A stretch of 64,000 nt of DNA from Bimastos eiseni (Eukaryota > Annelida > Clitellata > Crassiclitellata > Lumbricidae): positions 5,592,231 through 5,656,230 of the forward strand of contig OY365817.1 in the NCBI GenBank assembly GCA_959347315.1. Direction: 5' to 3'. The position numbers were made by a program, and so were the translations under genes. The notes under the pieces were generated by a model. The model had not been told where the DNA came from and did not search any database. It was given only the letters and a program-made list of their open reading frames with translations. This document shows, piece by piece, positions 34,913-46,100 of the stretch (position 1 is the first letter of the stretch; each line of letters opens with the position of its first letter).

Positions 34913-35900
34913 GCTATCGCAAGGACCACATCTAAGCGCTTTTGCTGCCTATTTGCGTTCGTCTTTCGAAAGTCACAGAATGCCTGCGAGACCCAATTCG
35001 GGCATTCCCCTTCACCCAATACATCCACCCTTTGCCTCAACTAATTGCTCTTACCTGCAGAACTGTCTACTGGACGAACTAACAACTCTTTGGATTTAGC
35101 TGCACTATTGAAAACTGCACTACTTCCATCAGCTGTTCATCATAAATGCAGATGCCGCCATCTTAAGATAAATATTTTGCCAATGATTCAGTCTATGATG
35201 CACTAAACATTTGCATGAAGTGTTGCCTCACCATTTGTGGGTTAAGAGGGTGGGTGGGTGGGTGGGTGGGTATTGAGTAGTCCTCTCCCTTGCTGTATCA
35301 TCATCATCATCATCATCATCATCATACCAGTGACAGTGCTTGTGCAGTCAGTTCACTCATTAAAGCTGATTCTGCAAAGAAGAACAGCAGGATTTGAACT
35401 TCTGACCTCACTGAGAACCATCGTAATATTATATTAGCAGAGACTATCTATATGAGACACTAATAGTCACACTAAGATGATTAGCTTTCATTGTAATTCT
35501 GATCACTTGCTGACATGGCATCTAAAGAGCAATCAAAGCAGCTTCTGATGGTATCACAACAAAATCTGAAGAATGAAGAAATGGATTTCAACTGCTAATG
35601 AAATAGAAGTAACTTTAGTTTCTTTCTAAGGTTTAATATTGTTAGCATCCATGAAAAATAGTGGATGTAGAGTGCATGAGCTGGAGACTGATGTGCAGTT
35701 TCTGAGAGGAATTCTGGTGACAAACAGTCTTCTAGCAAAAGAATAAAAAAAGCAATAGTGTTTGTTTGCTGTGATTATGCCCATGTGTAGAGGAGGAGGA
35801 GGAGGAGGAGGAGGAGGAGGAGGAGGAGGATGGTGGGCTGACCAACTGCTGATATTATATCCAATAAATAATGTATATCTGTGTATTCATGTGTGCAACT
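34913..35900 (+). other. Likely nkd 3'UTR and microsatellites
   Basis: Candidate polyadenylation signals AATAAA occur at 35742-35747 and 35873-35878. The interval also contains (GGGT)n at about 35249-35272, (CAT)n at 35297-35325 and (GGA)n at 35790-35830. A segment near 35390-35410 (GGATTTGAACTTCTGACC) resembles a tRNA T-arm in reverse, as in tRNA-derived SINEs, but no full tRNA fold was found. Confidence 0.45.
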
Positions 35901-38740
35901 TACTGTGTATCTGCATGTACAAGTGTTCTAGGTGTGCATTGGTATTGTGCTTAAGTGCCAACTGAAAATCTGTACTCACCTCTGATCAATGTGCCTATCG
36001 ATGAATTCATCTGTGTTTCATGTGAAGTTGACTGGGATGCTCATTGTCTACCTACCTCACATGGGCAACGTAGACAAGTTTAATCATGTGACATATAATC
36101 GAGTATTTATAGTATCTCTGACTTTATTTCTTTGGCCTGACCTGTGATTTGGCTGCTGCACTTTATTCAATCAATTCCGCTATAGTGCAGCTGTTGTCAA
36201 CTCTAGCAATCTGCTTAATCAGAAGACAGGTTTATTAAGACTTTGCCAATGAGCAATTGCTTAGAAGTGGGAACAAATGCAACTCGTCATTAAAGTGCTA
36301 TGGACATTTAGTCAATTTCTTCAGAAGTCTTAATTTACAATCAGATTCTAAAAGTTATGTCTTTACAGGTTTCCATAATATTTCTGACCAGTTTTTTTAA
36401 GAACATACACAGAAAGAACTTTTAGCACATAAGGCTCACGAATAGGTCTAACTCTCAAAAGCATGCTTGTGTAATTAATTTAAGGTGTGTTTATTAGTTA
36501 AATACATGCACAACTTTAATTTTTTTGTGACATCGGTAGATTAAGGTCTGGACAGAATAGAATCGCTCATCAACTCTTGGCTAAGAAGCAATTTAACATT
36601 GTACTAGCAATGAGTAGAATTGTGAAAACTCTCATCTAAATTATTTTGCTTTTCTTGGAAAGTACCTGCAGAGATTTGGTCAAGATCATCGCCAAATGAC
36701 TATGATCTTTGGCTTTGAGATTCGTTCAATTTTAGGGAACTATTTAAATTAGGATATTCATATTTATTATGGCCTTATTTTTTTACACTTTTTAATAGAC
36801 ATGCCCTTATTATGTTGCACCTTGTTAGCGCGGCTTTTTTTGGCCTGATTTTTATATTGATACCTGCACTGATCACTATAAGTTTATTTGTTTGTGAAGT
36901 ATGAAATTTCACTAGTTCTTTTAAATTTGTGAGCATCACATGACTCATTTGGGGTTCAGGTTCTGCTCTGATATCCAATAATTATTAAACACAGTTTTGA
37001 AAAAAGTAAAATGTCACCCTTCCCCCATTGTTGCCGACTAAGGCTATATGCATAGTGCAAAAAATTTGCTAATGTTTGTAGTTTTATCAGTGTTGTTGAA
37101 TGTCTAAACATTTTATCGCTGGTCTGAAGTTTTCCCTTTTGAGAACAGCTTTGTGAACAAATTGCTGAACTTTTGAATACAGGTTTTGCATTGTTGGAAA
37201 GTCTTCCAGTTTACAGATATTATCAATAAATACTCAATTAATTGTAAAGTGTTGCTAAACTTTATGGCAGTGGTTCTCAACCTTCTTCAGAGCAAGGAAC
37301 CATCACTAAAATGTCATCCTGTAAACAGCAACTGGCATTAATTTTACTTGTTTTTTCGGGTTAGTTGGACTTACACAAGCCAAGTGAAATAAAAGAGGGT
37401 AAAAAGGCAAGAATGTTTAACAGAGTGAAATGCTGTGGAGAAGTCAAGAGAGATTATTGAGACATATTCATTGCATCTTAGAAGGAGTTGTGTATGGTGC
37501 ATGATTGATATTATGGCTGCAGAGGGTCTTTAATCAAATTGATTCGAGATGAGAGATTCTAAGGGAGGCTGCGTAATTATAGGGTACGGTAAATAAATCT
37601 ATAAACTATTTGTTTATCGACTAACCTGGAAAGAACAGGGAGGATGGAGATTGGGCAAAAGTGAGCTTTCTGAGAGGGGTTGTTGGTCTTAGTTTTTGGC
37701 CAGATGATTGCAGGTTTTCATTGGGATAGGAATGAGAGATCAATCAGAAGGAAGAGAGGTAATGAAAGACATGTGCATTGAGTCTAAGGAACCAAACAGG
37801 CAGGTTGTCAAATCGAGTGGCAGTAAGTGGAGTAAGGCAGTAAGTGGTCGAATAAATAGAAGAGTTGGTATTTATCAATGAAGGGTTGTTTGGGGAAGCT
37901 GAGAGTCAAAAAATGAGGTAACCAACATTTCATTATTACTACACTCCGTCTCACTCTTCAATCACTCATTTCCAAAACCACAATCGAGTCACCTTCAGAT
38001 CATGGACGTCATTTGAGGGGAACACGGGGCATTTTCCCCACGAATTTCCTGAGTTAGATTATAGTGCGTGCAAATTTCCATACAAAGTTATAATTTAATT
38101 GCCATATAAATAATAAATCTCCTACCAAAAGATTTAACTAATCAAATCTTTTGGTACCACTGAAAACGCAAAAACGAAACCAAAACAAATTTAAAACAAG
38201 AAGGAGAAACAATCCCCTTGTCTCCAGAAAAATTCTTGCTAGCCCTCCTCTGAAAAAATTGCTGAAATTATGTCCATGCTTCAGATGCTCCCTCTCCTTT
38301 ACTCATGACTCTTCTCCTTCTGTCCACACATTACATACGCAGCGAGGGGGAGGGGTTTCGAATTTCGGCGGTTTTGCGTATGGGTGCGTATGGTGGGGGG
38401 GGGGGTCCAGAAAATATGTACGTATGCTAATATAATTGTCTAATTATGACGTACACGATATGAAATCAGAACTGTAAACCCAATCACAGATCTTGCTTAA
38501 TCAATTTTATGTAGCATTAAAGCTTTAAAATGTTAAAATGTTTAAATGTATTGATAGTGTATTATTTCTTCATAACAGTTAACAAATTTAAGCTGTTAAA
38601 TCTGATGCTTAACAAAAATAAATAGCTCGTGGTAAAATCAATGTCTTATAGATATCTTAGCTATTTATCAAAATACGAAATGTACGCAGTGCAACAGAGG
38701 GGGTCCGAAAATCCGATTTCCTTGTGTATGTACTATATGG
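35901..38740. other. Intergenic spacer without recognised genes
   Basis: AT-rich, no recognisable domains on either strand. The part around 38010-38720 has C/G-rich patches near both ends (GGGGAACACGGGGCATTTTC near 38017 and GAGGGGGTCCGAAAATC near 38696) and may be a diverged DNA element, but clear terminal repeats were not established. Confidence 0.5.
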
Positions 38741-40460
38741 ATGGTCCCTAAATGTGATAGAAACACTCACTTCCCAACAAGCAGCGCAAACTCAGCCCTA
38801 TACCGGTCTCCAAGGAGTCTAGGATCTGCCTCCTTGCTGAAAGACTGCGCATCTGCATTGATCCAGCACAGTTATCCCGTCATTACCAAAATGATCAACC
38901 CCTCTTCTACTGGCAATTTCCTTCTACTCTTCAAACATTCTTTAGTCACTCAACTCGTCAAGAAACCATAAAGAAATCATTTAATCCTCTCTAACTATCG
39001 ACCTATCATTCATTTCTAAACTAACCGAACGAATATTCCTGTCCCAGAACAATGACTACCTGACTTCCAACTCACTCATAAATCCACACCAGTCTGGTTT
39101 TACCAAGTGGGACTCAACCGAAACCTTTCTCACTTCCCTCTACAGTAAGTATACGCTTACGACACCCAGTTATTCATTTCTTTCTCTCCAACCAGCTTCT
39201 CCAACTCAATTGATCATCTTCTCCATGTGATTCATCACCCAAATCTCATCCTGGATTACCTCAAATTTCTTATGCCTGAGCCACTCCAAAATCTAATTCA
39301 TACTGATTGGCCTCCGTGAGCAACTCAAGAAAATTCCTCGTCCCTCTATTTCCCTCAACCTGGAATCTGCATCCACCCACACATTCACTGCAAATTCTTC
39401 GGTCGGCAAGTTATAATATAAATATTGACCAAACCTTAATTATCACATCACCCATCTTTCCCGCTCTTGCTTCACGCATATCGCAAAATCCACCCTATCT
39501 TAGACTTCAAAACTGCATCTACGATCTATAATAAATTTAATTATAGTTCATGCAAATCTGGACTAGCTAGGCCTACTGCATATTGGTCCTCAGCCTACTC
39601 AACACAGATATCATCCAAATAAACCACCTCCAAGCCATTCAGAATGCTCTCGCCTGTGCTGTCACCAAAACCCCATGCATTACGTATCACTTCTGCCCTG
39701 AAATTACTCCAGCGGCTCAATATACCTGAACAAATTGAATACAAAGTCACTAACCTACAACACATTCCAATTCTTCAGGGTCCACATATCTCCGTCAGTT
39801 GTTTACGATTCAACCACATCGTTCAACTCGATAACACATCATAACTCCTCCACCCTCACGCAGCCCCACCCTTCCGACACCTTGATCATCACTTAAATTG
39901 CCAATCGCTCCATAACCACTGCTGTCCCGCATCTTTGGAGTTAGTTGCAGTTTCACGAGGTTGTGTGATAACAAAGACCATCAGCGTCGCCATTCTCCTT
40001 TCTCCAGACTTGGGACTGGCACGTGCTGGACTCTCGCACTGTTACGCCTTGCCGTCACGTCATCACTCAAATTTTCAAATCGCTACATAGTCCCGCATCT
40101 TTGGGACAAGCTCCCTCCAGAGGTGTAACAAGGTTTTGAAAAGTGGGGGCATAATTTAAAGAAAAGTGCGTCCCGCTTGTTACACCTCTGGCTCTCTCCA
40201 ATTTTAAGATACTTCCAATCCTTCCTACGAACTCGCCATAAGCCTCACCTCTTAATTGCTATCTCCCCTCAGGTTTTTCACTCAAAACTAAAAACTACAT
40301 TTTCACAAATCTTATTTCCCCTCCCTCGTTGTTTCAACCCCAAACACCATCTAGTGACTGTCTGCCTGTCTGACTCTCTACAGTCTTCTTCTTCCTCTCC
40401 TTTGTATCTTCTGAATATGGTAGATTTACAAAACCGTATCCTATACTCTGTGGAGTAATT
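38741..40460 (+). mobile_element. LINE ORF2 fragment, interrupted by a tiny MITE
   Basis: Plus-strand pieces in changing frames follow the ORF2 order: GNFLLLFKHSLVTQLVKKP (RT entry), NPHQSGFTKWDSTETFLTSL, IEYKVTNLQHIP and finally HLWDKLP-LSPILRYFQSFL at 40095-40220. The last block becomes continuous only if the 73-bp insert at 40118-40190 and one copy of its duplication are ignored. Many stops are present. The piece 39920-40110 contains a partial internal duplication (CCCGCATCTTTGG twice). Confidence 0.75.
40118..40190. mobile_element. 73-bp hAT-type micro-MITE
   Basis: Perfect 15-bp terminal inverted repeats CAGAGGTGTAACAAG / CTTGTTACACCTCTG enclose 43 bp. It is flanked by 8-bp GCTCCCTC (40110-40117) and GCTCTCTC (40191-40198), one mismatch. 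It interrupts LINE coding sequence, and excision restores the frame. CAGAGGTG fits the hAT end consensus. Confidence 0.85.
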
Positions 40461-40639
40461 TTTGAGTTCCGGTTGCAATTTTCGTTTGTATATTTACAGT
40501 TTATCAGGATGGTGCTCATCCGTATAACTCTTCTTAAGTTCTATTCTAAGATGGTGCTAATCTGTTGAGTGTTGTACGATGTCTGGGACTTAGCTTTATT
40601 GTTTGGGCGCTGTATTTTTTCTGGAGATTGCGATTTAAT

Positions 40640-41923
40640 AATGGCTAACAATGAAATACATGCTTGTTTTGAGGTACATTATTTCCAGTAAGCTTTGGTT
40701 TGTTTAGTTTAGGTTTTAGCGCCTGTGAATAAGCTGGTTTCCGCGATTTCGCTTTAAATGTACTTAAATGAAAATGGGATTGATGAAAAGAATTATACTT
40801 AAGTAGAAGCTGGATTGTACGGAATTCAGGGGGCAGATCGTTCCAGAGATGTAGTGCAGCGTTGGATATGTCTCGGTTGGAGAATTTGAGATGAGAGGTG
40901 AGTAAGGGTGAGACTGGATGACGATCGTGTAGAGCGGGCTGGCTGCAAGGCTTGGGGTGATTAGTGACTTTTACTTATCGCGATTAATAGGCGTCAATTA
41001 ATCGATTAGTTCGATTAATTGATTAATCGATGAGTAGGCGATTAATTGATTAGTAGGCGACTGTTCGATTAGCTCGATTGTTCAATTAGCTCGATTGTTC
41101 GATTAGCTCGATTGTTCGATTAGCTCGATTGTTCGATTAGCTCGATAAGTAATATCACAACTCGTGTTATTGACTACAGTGGCGTAGCGAGGCAAAGTGC
41201 CGCCTGGGGCGAAGGTACAAAATACCGCCCCTATCTATTTTTTTCATATCGTCCTTGTTATGAATGCGCCGTTAAATAAATTGTATCTGTCAATTTTTTC
41301 CATCAGTTTATTTTTGTGCATATCCCGGATATCCACAAGCGGTGGAGATAGGCATGGGACTATGGCACCCCTAAAATTTGGCGCCCTAAGCGGCTTCTTA
41401 TGTCACCTATGCCAGGAGCCGGATCTGATATACTTGGCACAAAAAAGAATTTAGACATTATTATTATTACTATTTTTTGCATTCTATAGGTGTGAAAGTA
41501 ATGGCGAAATTAAATTAACTAGCGTCCTCTTTCCATTAATATAATACAGACTTGCAGCGGACAAGATCATTTGCGTTGTTTTTTTATATTCATTATTTTC
41601 ATCTAAACTTGATTTCAACTTAGGTCTACCAGCTATATAGGCCTATATCTACACTAACTTTGGTTATAAATGAAAATAATTTATTTTCTGATTTTTTTCT
41701 ACTGTGTACGTTTTTCAGATTTAATTGCCTGCGTTTAGCAGAATTACCCAGAAAGTCGCCTAGGGTGCCAATTTATACGGGTGCCGAAGTTTAGGGATAA
41801 TATGGTTATATTTTCAGGAATAAAATTTTATGATGATACAAAAAGAAACAGACTAGGCACCGTGAGGGTCGGTTTGGGTCAGGTTAGTTGTTTAGGGTTA
41901 GTGTTACGGTTAGTGTCGTTTTT

Positions 41924-41962
<39 letters not shown>

Positions 41963-42910
41963 AAGATCTTTCGGACACAGAAGTCATTTTTTGGTGCGTT
42001 TTTAGGCCAGACTTTCGGCCACAAAAGCTCCACACTTTTATATCCGGATGCCCTTCCTGACCCAAGCCCTCTTTCGGACGGGACCTGCCCGCAACTTCGC
42101 AAGACTCGAGGGCCTCAGACTTAGTTAGAAGGGCAACCTGTAAGGCTGTATGTGGCTGTGCGACACAGGTGGCTTTATTACCACCCACGTGACGTCCCAC
42201 AATACCCTGCTAGCAGCCTGCCTAGCACTGTCGCTGTTGGCCTGCGTCAAGACGATTCAATTTCCTATATCGCAACTGGCCTAAATATATATTCGTAAAA
42301 TTCCACTCTATATATATATATATTCGCTATATGTGGACGCATGTGATACAGCAGCTCCGACGCACAGGTGTTACAGCTTTGCATCACAGAACAATCTAGC
42401 TAAGCGTAAGTCGAATAATCGAGCTAATCGTACTAATCGAGCAATCACGATTAATTGATTATTAGGCGACTAATCGAGTTTTATTTTGACCCGCAATAAA
42501 TCGATTTGTAAAACTTGATTAATCGATTAATTTGCCACAGCCTACTGGCTGGATGGTGAAGAGTTCGTGAAGGTATTTTGTCTGGGAGTATTGTAAGGGT
42601 TTGTAAGTTAACGAGCACATTCAGTTACTTCGAACTGAATTCGCTCTGGGATTTTTAGCCAGTTAAGTGATTTCAGGATTGGAGTGATGCGATGATGCTT
42701 GGGCGTTCTGGTGACGGCTCTGGCTGATGCCCAAGGCAGGGTGAAACGCTAATCTAGGACAAGGTCAATCTGAGAGACATCAGCCTCTTATGGTGGATAA
42801 GCAATTTGAATGAATTAAGTTTTCAGTTAAGATTGAAGTGACACAAGTGACTGAAGAAATTGCACAGACACAGGAGGAGAGTTCCAGAAAGTAGACTTGG
42901 CAGCAATTTC
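40640..42910 (-). mobile_element. LINE 3' fragment split by the 40947 insertion
   Basis: On the minus strand, 42730-42545 encodes RAVTRTPKHHRITPILKSLN, WLKIPERIQFEV and YSQTKYLHELFTIQPA. Reading resumes at 40946 with RSTRSSSLTLTHLSSQILQP and ERSAP, and then the 3'UTR. The two halves make one ORF2 C-terminus when the intervening element is removed. A second, separate fragment (FWNSPPVSVQFLQSL) lies at about 42820-42900. Confidence 0.7.
40947..42544. mobile_element. hAT-like element with CGATTAAT-rich ends
   Basis: 1598 bp flanked by CTGGCTGC (40939-40946) and CTGGCTGG (42545-42552), one mismatch. Ends are imperfectly inverted: AAGGCTTGGGG at the left, TAGGCTGTGG as reverse complement of the right. 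The left subterminal part has GATTAATCGATTAAT and tandem CGATTAGCTCGATTGTT units (41055-41145). The right part has the same motifs inverted (42420-42530). The interior holds other repeat pieces, including CAGTGGCGTAGCGAGG (from 41178), a TA array at 41929-41957 and a segment with GGATGCCCTTCCTGACCCAA. Confidence 0.7.
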
Positions 42911-43021
42911 TATTATTAACTTCTTTGTATTTCTCTGTTTAAATTGATGCAGGAGTTAATTTTAAATTCGAACAAGAATTCGGTCAGAATTAGTTGCATT
43001 TTCAGCTGATTGCATTTTCAG

Positions 43022-43161
43022 CTGATTGCAGAAAATGAAAGATTCCGAAGACGATTACACAGTTTGGCGAAAGAGAACAAAGAACTGAAAGAGAAGCTGA
43101 GCTGTTTTGAAGAAGAGCGGAAGATTCAGATTCTTGTTAAACAGTCTGTTCGCACTCGGTG
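43022..43161 (+). CDS. CEP290-like exon a
   Basis: Follows acceptor GCATTTTCAG and encodes LIAENERFRRRLHSLAKENK, ELKEKLSCFEEERKIQILVK, QSVRTR. It ends in phase 2 at donor TG|GTAGGT. The acceptor region is a 16-bp tandem duplication (TTGCATTTTCAGCTGA twice), giving a second potential acceptor 16 bases upstream that would shift the frame and create a stop. Confidence 0.65.
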
Positions 43162-46100
43162 GTAGGTGCTACAAAGTCAATACATATGCCAAACAAATCC
43201 TACCACATTCTGTCTGTTATTTTATCATTATTATTAAGAAATGTTTAATATGTGCAGTCACACACAAGTGTGAATCTCATGCATGGTTAGTCAGCTGCAG
43301 CTAGTAATGCAATCAGACATAAGATGTATGAAAGCCAGTGAGAATCAATGAGTTCTAAGGTTTTTTGTAAAGGAAAGAAATGAGTTTGAGCTTCAAAATG
43401 TCTCTTCCATTTCTTTTATTGTTCAGATATGATGTCCTACAGTGTGTTTGCAAGCAGTTCAATAAAGTATTTACTTATTTATATAAATACATTGCAGTGT
43501 CATTTAGTAATGTACCAGATGAAACTGTTACATTGTAATGCATACACATTGGACACTGCGTTTGGCGCTGTTGATGTTCCAAGAAAGATATTCATTAGCA
43601 GTGGATCTCTGGGTTGTGTCCATTGTTTGACTTTAATTAACAGGCTCTGCATGTACCGTACAACCACAACCTCCTTTTCAATGCAGAACACAACCCATCG
43701 CAGCCATCTACATCGAACCCACCAAACAAACTCTCATGTCGTGTCTGTGGAGATACAATTATGAGCTTATAAGTTAAAAGCAGGATGACTGCATCATTGC
43801 AAAGACTTTAAGTGCACCAGTTGAATGCATGCCATGCAGTGTGTACTTGCTGGATTGTTTTTATTTTGAGGAATTTGATTGATCCTTGGTCTAATGTTGG
43901 AAGAACACTATATGAGAATTTATATATTCTTTCAGTTATCTTCAGAAGAATTGCCACTCCTTTAAACTGAATTATTAATATGCTCTGTCTGTGGAAGCCA
44001 TATATCTTCTCATAGCTTGGAAGATGTGTGTTTGTGCAGATACCAGATGGAGATTGTGTTTCTTTTCCACAATAACTGATCTGTTGTTTACGTTGTGCTT
44101 GGTTGACAGCATCGAGACTCAGACAGAACCCTTCAGAGGGGGAGGCGTTTGGGTGAATCGCTTTTCTGCTACAAAGCCAGTCAAGAAAACGCAATTGGAT
44201 CAGGACCAACTGAGCAAGTGTGTGCTTCGTTTGCCTCATTTCTCTGACTGTACTGGACTATTGGAGTTGGAGCTTTGTGGTTTCAGCTAATTTTGGCACA
44301 AGATGCAGAGAGAGAGAGAGAGATCTGTTGGTTGGCTGCTCAGTAAGATCTGCTTAGCATGGACTGGCATCTGGTCACCTTGGTGCTTTCCTCTGTTTTG
44401 AAATGCCAGATGTCCATTTAATTTGTTACTGATAGCACTGATTTGGGTCAGGAGTGCCTCTGGAGTGACTGAGTGGCACTTTATAAAGTTTCAATTGCAA
44501 TTGCAATTAGGGATGAATCGAAACTCTGCTTGACCCAAGTTTCGCAGTACTCCGGATTACTAGGACAAACAATGGATCCAAGTATTTATCTTTCCAATTT
44601 TGTGTTTTGAAACAAAAATTGGATTGTTTAATTGACAAAATTGACATAGCGAAAACACAATTTTGTTATTTACAAAACGACAATTGACCTAACTAAAACA
44701 CTGCTACTAGTAGTGCTTACTAGTTACAACTTCCTAGTGTAAACTAAGGCAAAACTAAATAAATCATAAAAGTTGTGCAAACTGCCACTCTAAAAATCAA
44801 GTATTTTATGCGACTTTTTTAAATACTCAAAACTTGGACTCTGCAAAACTGAACTCATAATACCGGTTACTTGGACTCTGCAAGTAATTCAGATTCGGTT
44901 GTTTCCTAATTGCAATAAGTGAGCACTGGTCCTGTTGTCAAGATTGTCATAGCCCTGGTTGTGGATGGGTTTGCCAGCAAGTTTATAATAACATCTATTC
45001 AAATGAGATTGATGCACTAATTTCTTCCATTAACATTCTATTTTCAGTTCTGCTATTATAGAAGGGACTTTCTTATAATAGAGTCGAAGGTGTGTCATCA
45101 TTTACTGCTAGTTATGATCAAAGGTGCTCTGTGCGTTGTCTGTGATGCAGCCGTTAACCTGTTGAGTGTGGCACTCTTTCATTTACAAGTTTTCATTTTA
45201 TGACTTCTTCAGACTCACTGTTCAGCATACAAATCTTCTGAGACAATACGACCAGCAAGTCAAGTCCAGCTTAAAACACCTCGACGAAATTTCTTCACTA
45301 ACGGTATGATATAAAAAAATTAGTAGGATATTATCGCCTCTAGGGTCCTTAGTATTCCTATCAATTGGTTTCTGAGTATTTTAATTTTATTATGGGATTC
45401 GTTCTTTGTACTGACTTTACGATGGATGAAGCTGATATTGAAATGATTGAATAATGTCGTTGTCGATACTTTGTTTGTTATGTTGACATATGAAGCCTTC
45501 ATCGGAAGAACTGCAGAAGTCAATTTTTGGTTTATTGATATATTCCCCCAAAATTTTTTGGTTTTAAAATTTTTAAAGTATACAGATATAATATCTGTAG
45601 ACTTTAACAAATTTTTAAAGTATACAGATATATTATATCTGTAGATTAAAAAAAATTTGGGGGGATATATCAATAAACTGAAAATGGACTTCCGCGGTTC
45701 TTCCGATGAAGGCTTCATATGTCATGTCACATTGTCATCGTCGCTTCGTGACGGTTGACTACATGAGTGGGAAAGTGATGTCCAATGCTTTCTGTCTCAT
45801 ACGATGTTCATTAAGTTTGTACCTCTTAAACCAGTCCATGCCATGACATTGTCAAACCAGCAGATTCTGGGTCTTCCATGACTTCGGCTTCCTTCCACTA
45901 TATCCAACATTACACTGTTCTCAATACTGTCTTTAGGCTGTCTCACGATGTGCCCGAAGTACCGCAGTTTTCTAGATTTGATGTGGCCCAACAGTTTGCT
46001 GTCAACTTTTGCCATTTGATACACTTGTTCCGTGGTCACCATTGCTGTCCATGGAATTCTGAGCAGTGTCCTCATGCACTTGTTCTCAAATGCTTGTTTC

